A stretch of DNA of 64,000 bases from Methanoculleus frigidifontis (GTDB taxonomy: Archaea; Halobacteriota; Methanomicrobia; Methanomicrobiales; Methanoculleaceae). The notes below the pieces were generated by a model. That model was given only the letters and a program-made list of their open reading frames with translations. It was not told the DNA's origin and made no database searches. The DNA is taken from the NCBI RefSeq assembly GCF_030464345.1, contig NZ_VCYH01000009.1, positions 55,170 through 119,169 on the forward strand, in the 5' to 3' direction. Shown one piece after another: positions 18,126 through 25,848 of the stretch (within the stretch, counting starts at the first letter, position 1; the number at the start of each line of letters is the position of its first letter). A program made the translations under genes and the position numbers.

Positions 18126-19125
18126 ATTCTGCCCTACTGATGTGATTTAAGTACCCTTGTACCGACTTTTTATAACCGTTTTTGCGGGTGAGCCGCTGGA
18201 TGACCCGCCAGATCCCGCTGCCGTACTGCATCGCTTTCTTCTCGTACCACGCCGTATCCGCCGGAATGTGCCGCGCTGCAATCTCACGGAGGGGGTACTT
18301 CCGAACCCCGTCGCGCACCTTCTCGGCCGCCGGGACACCCCGGATAGCGCGCACGACCCGGACATCCATATAGGGAAGGGAGAAGTATGCCCCATGGAGC
18401 GCGGCGACCCGTTGATCGCGCACGCCCTGGTGGGCGAGGCCGGCGAAGTCCCGCTCGAGGTCGGCCGCGAGGTTCTCTGATTCGAGATACCGGGCGTAGC
18501 CGCCGAAGAGCTCGTCGGCCCCCTGTCCGGCGAGGATCCGTGTATAGCCGTGCTCCCCGGCCCATGCGGCGACGAAGGAGAGGGTGGTCGCGATCGCCGC
18601 GTCCACCGGGTTCGTCGGGTCAGGGATCACCCGGACGACCCGGGCGAGCGCTTCTTCGATCTCGGCCTCCGTCGGGGTGACGGTGTGCAGGACGAGACCG
18701 AGGTCGCGTGCAACGTGGGCGGCGCGGGCGGCATCGTGCGACTCTTCGACGCCGACGACGACGCATTCGAGCCCGGCGAGGGCTGCGACGAGCGAGGAGT
18801 CCACGCCGCCGGAGAGGGCGACGATGCCCTCGTCGCTCCGCAGGCGGACGGCGGTGACGATCGCCTCTTCGAGATCGCACGCTGGCGGTGTCGGGTCGAT
18901 CGCGCCGACGGCCTGCCCGTTGCAGACGATCGTGCCCGCGGGCTCCGGTGAAAGCATGATGCCGAACCGGTCACGCGCCCTGCAGGCGTCCCATGCGAGG
19001 GCGAACTCGCCGCCGCACCGGGAGAGGAGCTCCGGTTCCTGGCTGAGCATTCGCTCTACCTCCGCGCGGGCGAGCACCTTTCCGTCCCGCTCCAGCCAGC
19101 CCTTCAGGTGTATTTCAGGAGTCAT
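18109..19125 (-). CDS. asparagine synthetase-like protein lacking an active glutaminase domain
   Basis: A 338-residue protein. The synthetase domain has the PP-loop IVALSGGVDSSLVAALAGL (about residues 101-120), plus ILAGQGADELFGGYARYLES and PYMDVRVVRAIRGVP. The first 75 residues retain only the tail of a class II glutaminase fold (CGGEFALAWDACRARDRFGI); the N-terminal catalytic cysteine (MCG) is absent. It may use free ammonia or have another substrate. Being upstream of and overlapping gatC, it shares a transcript with the tRNA amidotransferase that also yields asparagine (on tRNA). Confidence 0.82.
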   Translation of the reverse strand: MTPEIHLKGWLERDGKVLARAEVERMLSQEPELLSRCGGEFALAWDACRARDRFGIMLSPEPAGTIVCNGQAVGAIDPTPPACDLEEAIVTAVRLRSDEGIVALSGGVDSSLVAALAGLECVVVGVEESHDAARAAHVARDLGLVLHTVTPTEAEIEEALARVVRVIPDPTNPVDAAIATTLSFVAAWAGEHGYTRILAGQGADELFGGYARYLESENLAADLERDFAGLAHQGVRDQRVAALHGAYFSLPYMDVRVVRAIRGVPAAEKVRDGVRKYPLREIAARHIPADTAWYEKKAMQYGSGIWRVIQRLTRKNGYKKSVQGYLNHISRAEYGIGD

Positions 19126-19207
19126 TCCAGGGTTTCCGGTCGCGATCGCTGTGAGGTGCCATATGAGTACCTCAAAAGTGAAGCACCTCTTGTTTTGAAC
19201 CGATGGG

Positions 19208-19215
19208 TTATAAAT
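19208..19215 (-). promoter_or_regulatory. TATA box of the asn-gatCAB-topA cluster
   Basis: TTATAAAT on the plus strand reads ATTTATAA toward the gene start at 19125. It is the only strong A/T-rich octamer in the gap and would place the transcript start near 19183, leaving a leader of about 60 bases. This is the likely promoter for the downstream overlapping genes as far as dcd. Confidence 0.5.
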
Positions 19216-19460
19216 ATGATCGCATTTTCGGTGCCGCAGATTTCTGCGTTCGGGGCAATTGCGGGGATTTACCGGGGTATTTCATCAGAAAAGGGCGTTT
19301 TCGTTCGGAGATATCCAGAGCCGGAGCGTGTCGTGCTGCCGCTGCACCATCCGTCCGCGCTGTGGGTTCCTCTGGGAAAACCCCCTCTGTCCTCCTCCAG
19401 AGGATATCCTCCACCGTCCGCTTTTCAGGGAGCAGATCGCGATCACGGTCTGTATCGAAC

Positions 19461-19513
19461 TATCGCACGGGGGGAGGGTGCGGGAGGGGGCTTGCCCCCT
19501 CCTGCCGGAGAAT
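19461..19513 (+). repeat. solo arm of the dispersed repeat family
   Basis: TATCGC, a G-run, GGGTGCGGGAGGGGGC, TTG, then CCCCCTCCTGCCGGAGAAT. This is the left outer arm joined directly to a right outer arm with no core between, like an empty or excised site. The rest of the 19126-19545 gap outside this arm and the TATA box has no recognised feature. Confidence 0.6.
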
Positions 19514-19545
19514 CAGATGGATGAATATCCGTTGCATACTGTTTC

Positions 19546-20886
19546 TTACCGCACCAGCGGTGCGAGCTTCTCGGTCAATCGGTCCACCTGCTGCACGGCC
19601 GTGCCGATGTAGGCGTCGGGGTCTAAGAGTTCCTCGAGTTCCTGCCGCGAGCAGTAGGCGGTGACGTCCTGCCGTGCGGCCAGCACGTCGACGAGGTTCT
19701 TGCCGTCGGCGAGCGCCTGCATGCTCGCTTCGCGGACGATCTCGTGCGCCTCCTGCCGGTCCATGCCGCGCCGCGTCAGCTCGATCATCACCGACTCGGC
19801 GAGGTTGATCCCGCGCAGCAGCATCAGGTTGCGGCGGATATTCTCGGGCCTCACCTGCAGCCCCTCGAGCACCCGGGTCATCACCGCAAGGATGTGGTCG
19901 AGCAGGATCGAGGCCTCGGGGAAGAGCACCCGCTCGGGGGAGGAGTTCGTGAGGTCGCGCTCGTCCCAGAGGACGTTGTTCTGCAGCGCCGGCTCGACGG
20001 CGGAGCGGACGATCCGGGCAAGCCCGCAGACCTGCTCGCTCTTGATCGGGTTTCGTTTGTGGGGCATCGTGCTCGAACCGACCTGCTTGCTGCCGAAGGC
20101 CTCTTCGAGCTCGCCGATCTCGGAGCGCTGCATCAGCCGGATCTCAAGGCCGATCTTATCGAGCGTCGTCGCCACGTTCGCGAGGAACATGAAGTACTCC
20201 GCGTAGCGGTCGCGGGAGATGATCTGGTTGGAGACGTCCACGGGGGCAAGGCCGAGGAACTCCATCATCGCCTCCTGGATCGCGGGCGCCTTCTCGCCAA
20301 GGGCCGCCTGGGTGCCGACCGCACCGGTCAGCTGCCCGACGAGCACGCGGGGGCGGAGCTGCCGGAGCCGTTCGATGTGGCGGGCGACCTCGCTCGCCCA
20401 GATAGCAAACCGCAGGCCGTAGGTGGTCGGGACGCCGATCTGGCCGTGCGTCCTGCCGGCGCAGACGAGCGCTTTGGTCTCCTCGCTCCGCACGAGGAGC
20501 ACCCGGAGAAGGTTCACCAGTTTCTGCTCGAGAAGCGCGAGCGAGTCGCGCAGCTGCAGCCCGGTCGCGGTGTCGAGGATATCGTTCGAGGTCGCGCCGT
20601 AGTGGATCCAGCGGCCCGCATCCCCGCAGACCTCGGTGACCGCCCGGACGATCGCCATCATGTCGTGGTGGATCTCATCCTCGATCTCCTTGGCACGCGC
20701 AAGGGACGCGTTCATCGCTGACTGCCGGATCGCCTCTGCGTCCGCGGCCGGGATGACGCCGTGCGCCGCCTCCGCCCGGGCGAGAGCGACCTCTGCCGTG
20801 ACGACCGCCCGAAAGCGGTTCTCCTCGCTCCAGACGTCGCGCATCTCCGGCGTGCCGTACCGGTAATCGATGGGGTGGATTGCCAT
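19546..20886 (-). CDS. purB: adenylosuccinate lyase
   Basis: A 446-residue member of the fumarase/aspartase superfamily. It acts twice in AMP synthesis, splitting SAICAR and adenylosuccinate to release fumarate. The superfamily signature is GSSTMPHKRNPIKSEQVCG. The N-terminus (IHPIDYRYGTPEMRDVW) and the histidine loop (VCAGRTHGQIGVPTTYG) are typical. Length is normal. It is transcribed alone, with repeat copy B upstream. Confidence 0.95.
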   Translation of the reverse strand: MAIHPIDYRYGTPEMRDVWSEENRFRAVVTAEVALARAEAAHGVIPAADAEAIRQSAMNASLARAKEIEDEIHHDMMAIVRAVTEVCGDAGRWIHYGATSNDILDTATGLQLRDSLALLEQKLVNLLRVLLVRSEETKALVCAGRTHGQIGVPTTYGLRFAIWASEVARHIERLRQLRPRVLVGQLTGAVGTQAALGEKAPAIQEAMMEFLGLAPVDVSNQIISRDRYAEYFMFLANVATTLDKIGLEIRLMQRSEIGELEEAFGSKQVGSSTMPHKRNPIKSEQVCGLARIVRSAVEPALQNNVLWDERDLTNSSPERVLFPEASILLDHILAVMTRVLEGLQVRPENIRRNLMLLRGINLAESVMIELTRRGMDRQEAHEIVREASMQALADGKNLVDVLAARQDVTAYCSRQELEELLDPDAYIGTAVQQVDRLTEKLAPLVR

Positions 20887-21004
20887 AGTGGAGAAACGTT
20901 GGCCTTCCCGGATAAAAAAAGGGATGGCGGCGGCGGGAGGAATCTCATCTTTCCCTGAACATGTCAGGGAGCGGAACGGTCGCGGACACGGCCTTTCCCC
21001 GGGT

Positions 21005-21463
21005 ATCGAAATGGGGGGGGTGCGGGAGGGGGAGACCCCATACGCGCTACCGTAGCCTCTGGGTGCACTGCATTCCTGTTGCTATCGGCGGGGTTCAGGC
21101 ACGTGATGAGGTCCCATCTCTTGCTCCGGATGGCCGCAATCCGGGGTATTCGGGGGCACGGCTTTCCTCTGGGTATCGCCATGACTGCCCCCGCCCCTTG
21201 AGGGGCGGGGGAGGAGGCCGGAGGCCGGGTGGGGTGGGGTTGACGATGTCTGTGGATATTCTCGGGAGACAGGGGAGGGGGGAGACCCCCACCCCGGTGG
21301 CGATAGCCGCCACAGTCCACGGCATGGGGAGACGCCCGGGAAAAAGGTCGTCCCCGGGACAAGCCCGGTCCGGCACCAGCCTCGCCAGGGGAAGAACGCG
21401 GTACGTCCGGATCGCCGTATCGAGGGTTAGCGTATACGGGGGCTCGCCCCCGCCTGCCGACGG
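21005..21463 (+). repeat. dispersed intergenic repeat, copy B (MITE-like)
   Basis: A full-length copy with the long internal variant, including the near-perfect hairpin CCCCCGCCCC-TTGA-GGGGCGGGGG at 21188-21211 and the following GAGGAGGCCGGAGGCCGGG. The left arm ends GACCCCATACGCGCTACC and the right arm reads AGCGTATACGGGGGCTCGCC. The right part has a few extra bases (CCGGCACCAGCCTCGCC) also seen in copy C. The flanks (20887-21004 and 21464-21510) have no recognised feature. Confidence 0.85.
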
Positions 21464-21510
21464 GTTTGAGGCGGGTCTCGCCAGCTTCTTTTGCATCCGG
21501 TCGCGGCGAC

Positions 21511-22101
21511 TCACGGCATCTCGCTCTGCTCCGCCGGGCAGAAGTTGCAGAGCGAGTGGGGGACGTCTTTTTCGCGGTCGCGCACCGGGCAGAGGAACCT
21601 GCCGCTTCGCTCCTCTACAGAGAATCCTCCGGGGAACGGCATCCCGACCGGGTGGCCGGGCCGGTCGAGGACGAACATCTCGAACGCCGCGACGAGGTAG
21701 TAGAAGAAGCGGTGGCGGGGTTCGTAGCCGGCGACCCCCGAGTCGTCCCAGCAGAAGCACCCCTCCGGCACCATCGCAACGTATGCGAGCGCCTGCCCGG
21801 GGTCGGTGAGCGGCGCCGTCATGGCGGCGAACTTCCCAGCCCGGTGCATCGAGAGGAGGCGGTGGTATGCGCCGAGGACCTGCTCGGTGAAGAAGGGGCG
21901 CACCGCTTCGCGGTAGGGCGGGGGAAGCGCCTCGACCTCGCGGTAGAGCCGCCCGCCGATCATCTGCAGGTCGACGAGCGTGTAGCGCTCCGCCTCCCGG
22001 GCAAGCAGCGTCCCGAGTTCCCCCTTCGTCCGTGCCGATGCGAGACGGCTGCAGGCCTCCTCGATACGCAGGCGCTCGGGGTCGGACGTGGTCGGGCTCA
22101 T
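21511..22101 (-). CDS. DUF2115 (UPF0305) family protein
   Basis: A 196-residue protein. The C-terminal half carries the family pattern: VGMPFPGGFSVEE, CPVRDREKDVPHSLCNFCPA, with cysteines spaced as a possible metal site, and an earlier CFCWDDSGVAGYEPRHRFFYY. The family is found almost only in methanogens and its function is unknown. It is preceded by about 45 bases from the mscS gene stop, so it may be the last gene of that cluster. Confidence 0.82.
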   Translation of the reverse strand: MSPTTSDPERLRIEEACSRLASARTKGELGTLLAREAERYTLVDLQMIGGRLYREVEALPPPYREAVRPFFTEQVLGAYHRLLSMHRAGKFAAMTAPLTDPGQALAYVAMVPEGCFCWDDSGVAGYEPRHRFFYYLVAAFEMFVLDRPGHPVGMPFPGGFSVEERSGRFLCPVRDREKDVPHSLCNFCPAEQSEMP

Positions 22102-22146
22102 CGGTTGATCAGACGGGTACGCCGGGAGCGGGTATAAATCTCCCCG

Positions 22147-23178
22147 TCACCGTATCCGCCAGGTGCTCGGGTGCGTCCGGCGCCCCGCTCCTGCCCTGCC
22201 CTCGACCGTCGTCTCGGTATTGATCCCGAGGCTGACCGGCGCTGCGATCGTGATATCGTCGGTCTGCTCGATGGCGCGGAGGATCTTGCGGGTCAGGTCG
22301 TCGCGGGTGAGCCGCACCATCCGTGCGTCGGTGACGTACCGGATGTCGAAGGTGATCCAGCTCTCGGTCAGCGTCAGGTAGACCGAGGGTTCGACGACTT
22401 TTCGGGGCAGGTAGTAGCGGTCCCCGAGCTCCTCGATCTCGTCCTCCGCGCGGTCGGTGATCTCCCGGGTCTCCGCATCGACGATGGCAATCAAGGTCTC
22501 GATCGCGCTCTCCCAGTCGGAGTCGTAGGTGATGGGGATCGAGATCTCGTCCCAGATGAAGTCGTGGTCTTTGGTGAAGTTGGTCACCTCGCTTGTCAGG
22601 ACTGCGCCGTTCGGGATGGTGACAATCCGCCCCGTCGGCTGCTCGCCCATCACCTGGTGGGCGTGGATCTCAAAGACGGTCGTGGTAAAGATCCCGATGT
22701 CGATGACGTCTCCCTCCCGCTCATTGATCTCGATCCGGTCGCCGACTGCGTAGATCCCATAGAGGACGATCAGAATGCCGCCGACGAAGCTCCTGAAGAG
22801 GTCCTGCAGGGCGACGGCTATCCCTGCGCCGATGATGCCGTAGGCGACAAAGATGTAGTTGGTGTCGATCCAGATCCGGACGACGACGGCAGCGATGACG
22901 ACAACGTTCAGGACCGAGAGCGCACGGTTCAGCGAGTAGCGGGTGCTGCTCTCGCGGATCCGCCGGGTTGCGATGAAGTGCGCCAGGGCAAAGAGAGCGT
23001 AGATGACGGTGATAGCAAAGAACGTCTGGAAGAGTTTTTGGAGCGAGATGTCGGGGAAGATCTGATCGGCGAACCAGAACGAGGCCGTCAGCAGGACCAG
23101 AAGAGTGAGGACGACGGCCTCCCTCGCTATGCCGTTCTGTCTCTCCCGGATGGCGGGAGGCGACTCCCTCTTCTCCAT
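22147..23178 (-). CDS. MscS-family mechanosensitive channel (copy 1)
   Basis: A protein of about 343 residues. Three or four N-terminal membrane segments are followed by the pore helix region GIIGAGIAVALQDLFRSFVG and the MscS beta domain (GDRIEINEREGDVIDIGIFT, TGRIVTIPNGAVLTSEVTNF). The start is set at the ATG at 23178 (MEKRESPP) because GGGGTGATC lies 8 bases upstream; a GTG at 23190 is possible. It closely resembles the second MscS gene at 24176-25162, indicating tandem duplication. Confidence 0.92.
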   Translation of the reverse strand: MEKRESPPAIRERQNGIAREAVVLTLLVLLTASFWFADQIFPDISLQKLFQTFFAITVIYALFALAHFIATRRIRESSTRYSLNRALSVLNVVVIAAVVVRIWIDTNYIFVAYGIIGAGIAVALQDLFRSFVGGILIVLYGIYAVGDRIEINEREGDVIDIGIFTTTVFEIHAHQVMGEQPTGRIVTIPNGAVLTSEVTNFTKDHDFIWDEISIPITYDSDWESAIETLIAIVDAETREITDRAEDEIEELGDRYYLPRKVVEPSVYLTLTESWITFDIRYVTDARMVRLTRDDLTRKILRAIEQTDDITIAAPVSLGINTETTVEGRAGAGRRTHPSTWRIR

Positions 23179-23409
23179 ACTGCAGATCACCCCTGCCCGG
23201 TAACGGTTCCCCTGTTCAACCCTGCGGAGGAAGGGCAGCCGTCAGGACGATACATACGCACTGCTCTACATAGTTCTTTCCCGGGGCATGCTGCGGTGGA
23301 CTCTCTGCCGATGCCCGGATGTGGCTACAGCATTCCCGGAGGGAGGACCGGGGAGAGGGCGTTGCCCCTACGGTTTCTCAACGGGATGCGGCCGTGGAGG
23401 CCTGCTGCC

Positions 23410-24179
23410 TCAAAGCCACCGCTTCCGCCGGAACCAGGCAAGCATCGCAATGCTGATCGTCGCCATGCCGGCCACTGTATCCCGGTAGGTCTCCACCGTC
23501 TCCGCCACCTGGACGGTATGGTCGTAGATGTCCCGGAGGTAGACCTGCATCGCTTTTTGGACCAGGGGCGACTCTCCGCGTTCGAGGGCGCTCACCACCT
23601 CCCGGAGCGGCCAGACCGAGCGGCGCAGGTCTATCACCTCCCGCCTTGCCGCATAGATCGCAGGGAGCGTCTCTGTATCCGCGGATCCGAGCACCTCCTC
23701 TTCGAGCGCCTCCAGCGCGTCCCCAAGCTCCTCGAGCACCTGGAAGTAGCCGTCGACCACGGCGTCGAGCAGGGCGTAGGTGAGATGATCCGCCCCCTCT
23801 TTTCGGATACGCCCCTTGCCGAGCCGGAGCCGCTCCCGGACAGGCTCGAAGACGTCCCTGCCTGCTCCTGGAACGAGAGAACGAACGAGGCGCCGAGGAC
23901 GAGACTCACCTGTTCGTTCCTGACGGTGCCGTCCTCGTAGCGGAGCATCCTGACAACGATGTAGACGTAGTCCTCGTACTCCTCGATCTTCGGCCGCTGC
24001 CGCGTGTTGACGATATCCTCCTGCGTCAGGGGATGGAGCCCGCCCCATTCGCCGATCGCCCGGACGATCCCGGTCTCGTGGAGGCCATTGGCGTTGATCC
24101 AGGTCGTATAGCGCCCGTCCGGGAGGTCGCCGGCGGGAGCCCCTGCTTTGCGGATACGCCGCGCAGCCTGGACAATCAC
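23410..24179 (-). pseudogene. CorA-like Mg2+ transporter gene, frameshifted and missing the GMN helix
   Basis: The N-terminal cytoplasmic domain (TTWINANGLHETGIVRAIGE, then PLTQEDIVNTRQRPKIEEY) runs in one frame to SFQEQAG near 23860. It continues in another frame as DVFEPVRERLRLGKGRI. Losing one G from the run at 23855-23857 explains the shift. Farther on, VETYRDTVAGM is joined directly to ATISIAMLAWFRRKRWL, the end of CorA. The segment that should lie between them, including the first membrane helix and the GMN motif, is missing. Both defects make transport activity very unlikely. Its start overlaps the upstream MscS gene by 4 bases. Confidence 0.85.
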
Positions 24180-25162
24180 GACGCCCCCTCAAAGGGGCCG
24201 CCCTCGTAGACGATGATGTTCTCGGTGGCGATGGCGATCTGGTCGTTCTCTTCGACCGCCTCCAGCAGTTTCTGCGAGAGGGTGTCCTTCAGGACCCGGC
24301 GCGTCCGTACCTCGGTGACGTAGCGGACAGTGAAGGTGATCCAGTTGTCGGTGAGCGTCAGGTAGACCGAGGGCTCGACGACCTTCTTCGGGAGATAGTA
24401 CTTCTCGCCGATCCGGGCGATCTCACGTTCCGCCAGCGCGGTGATCCCGGCGGTCTCGCGGGTGACGATCTCAAGAAAGAGATCCCTCGCCAGTCTCCAG
24501 TCCGTATCGTAGGTGATGGGGATGGCGATCTCGTCCCAGATGAAGGAGTGATCTTTGGTGGAGTTGAAGACCTGGGAGCCGAGGACGGTGCCGTTCGGCA
24601 CCGTCACGAGGCGTCCTGTCGGCTGGTCGCCCTCCACGCCCTGCGCATGGATCTCGAGGAGCGTGGTATTGAGAATCCCGATGTCCATCACGTCTCCACG
24701 CGTCTCCTCGAGCTCGACCCGGTCGCCGATGCTGTAGATCCGGGAGATGAAGACCTGGATGCCCCCGACAAAGTTCTTGAAGAGGTCCTGCAGGGCGATG
24801 GCGATCCCGGCGCCGATGATGCCGTAGGCGACGAAGATGTAGTTGGTGTCGATCCAGATCCGTACCGCGACGGCGGCGATGACGATGTAGTAGAGTACTG
24901 AAAGGGTGCGCGTGAAGGAGTAGCGGGTCTTGGGCTCCCGGATCTGGCGGAGGATGATCCTCCTGATGGCGGTGAAGACGAGGTAGATGATCGTTACGCC
25001 GAGGAACGTGAGGTAGAGCTTTTCAAGGGAGATATCGGGGAAGATCTGGTCGGCGAACCAGAACGAGGCCGTCAGGCCTGCGAGAAGCGCGGTGCTGATC
25101 AGCACTCTGGCGGTATCCCGCATCGCCGCGTTCCGCTGCTTCGGAGTATCGTCGCCGTCCAT
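24176..25162 (-). CDS. MscS-family mechanosensitive channel (copy 2)
   Basis: A 328-residue paralogue of the gene at 22147-23178. It shares SFWFADQIFPDISLEKLYLT, VRIWIDTNYIFVAYGIIG and the pore region GIAIALQDLFKNFVGG. The beta domain contains GDRVELEETRGDVMDIGILN and TGRLVTVPNGTVLGSQVFN. It lies 3 bases after a DUF5654 gene and overlaps the broken corA by 4 bases, so it sits mid-operon. It presumably releases osmolytes on hypo-osmotic shock. Confidence 0.92.
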   Translation of the reverse strand: MDGDDTPKQRNAAMRDTARVLISTALLAGLTASFWFADQIFPDISLEKLYLTFLGVTIIYLVFTAIRRIILRQIREPKTRYSFTRTLSVLYYIVIAAVAVRIWIDTNYIFVAYGIIGAGIAIALQDLFKNFVGGIQVFISRIYSIGDRVELEETRGDVMDIGILNTTLLEIHAQGVEGDQPTGRLVTVPNGTVLGSQVFNSTKDHSFIWDEIAIPITYDTDWRLARDLFLEIVTRETAGITALAEREIARIGEKYYLPKKVVEPSVYLTLTDNWITFTVRYVTEVRTRRVLKDTLSQKLLEAVEENDQIAIATENIIVYEGGPFEGAS

Positions 25163-25165
25163 ACC

Positions 25166-25399
25166 TCATGCCCTGTCTTTCGCCCGTGCGGCCGCCCGGC
25201 CGATCCAGATGGTTGCAATGACGGCGATGATCGTCACGAAGATAGCATAGACGAGCATTGCCGGGATGGTCTCCTGCTGCCCGAAGTATTCTCTGAATAT
25301 CGCCTGGATGGCCGAGTTCCATGCCAGTGCGGCGACGAGGCCGAATGCTGCCGTGATGAGCGCAGCCAGTTTGTCGATGACATCTTCGCGAAGCGGCAT
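25166..25399 (-). CDS. DUF5654 small membrane protein (copy 1)
   Basis: A 77-residue protein with two hydrophobic segments (LITAAFGLVAALAWNSAIQA and AMLVYAIFVTIIAVIATIWI) and a basic C-terminus (GRAAARAKDRA). It is paralogous along its whole length to the gene at 25487-25738. The function is unknown. It lies immediately upstream of an mscS gene with a 3-base gap, suggesting a shared membrane-stress role. Confidence 0.8.
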   Translation of the reverse strand: MPLREDVIDKLAALITAAFGLVAALAWNSAIQAIFREYFGQQETIPAMLVYAIFVTIIAVIATIWIGRAAARAKDRA

Positions 25400-25486
25400 T
25401 GGAGCCTCACTGATATCCGGGTATCGCCGCCGGAGTTTAAAAACTCCTCGAAAAGAAAAGGTGAATGCCTCCGGAACGTGCGACGG

Positions 25487-25738
25487 CTATCCCCTCTTCT
25501 CCGCTGCTTCGCGTGCCCGTGCGCGTGCGGCCGCCCTCCCGATCAGGATCGTCGCGATGACGGCGACGATCGTGACGGTGACGGCATATGCGAGCAGCGC
25601 CGGGATCTCGCTCTGCTCCCCGAAGACCTCCGTGAATATTGCCTGAATCGCTCCGTTCCAGGCAAGCGCGGCGACCAGCCCGAAGGCTGCGGTGATTAGG
25701 TCAGACATCTTATCGACGATCTCTCCCTGCAGTGCCAC
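25487..25738 (-). CDS. DUF5654 small membrane protein (copy 2)
   Basis: An 83-residue protein. The GTG at 25738 is chosen because GGAGG lies 8 bases upstream and because the resulting VALQGEIVDKMSDLITAAFG aligns end to end with MPLREDVIDKLAALITAAFG of copy 1; a GTG at 25747 is possible. Two membrane segments and a basic tail (GRAAARARAREAAEKRG) match copy 1. It is probably the first gene of the DUF5654-DUF5654-mscS-corA-mscS run. Confidence 0.8.
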   Translation of the reverse strand: MALQGEIVDKMSDLITAAFGLVAALAWNGAIQAIFTEVFGEQSEIPALLAYAVTVTIVAVIATILIGRAAARARAREAAEKRG

Positions 25739-25848
25739 CTCTGACACCTCCGGGGAGGGATACCGCCGTCCGGTATTTAAGCATACCCTTCAGTTTCGCG
25801 GTCTGCGGCATACCCATAAGAAACAAGCCTTCAGACGACGAATAGTTG

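Noticed and set aside
19150..19195. Palindrome around CATATG (GAGGTGCCATATGAGTACCTC) as an operator of the asn-gat cluster.
   Set aside because: The arms are out of register by one base and no regulator is linked to it; kept only as a weak possibility.
23325..23380. Another solo repeat arm (GGGGAGAGGGCGTTGCCCCT) after mscS copy 1.
   Set aside because: The stem is short and the flanking AATCGC/G-run and core elements are missing; similarity could come from base composition alone.
23855..23857. Programmed frameshift in corA.
   Set aside because: The same gene also lacks the membrane helix with the GMN motif, so a recoding event would not restore a working transporter.
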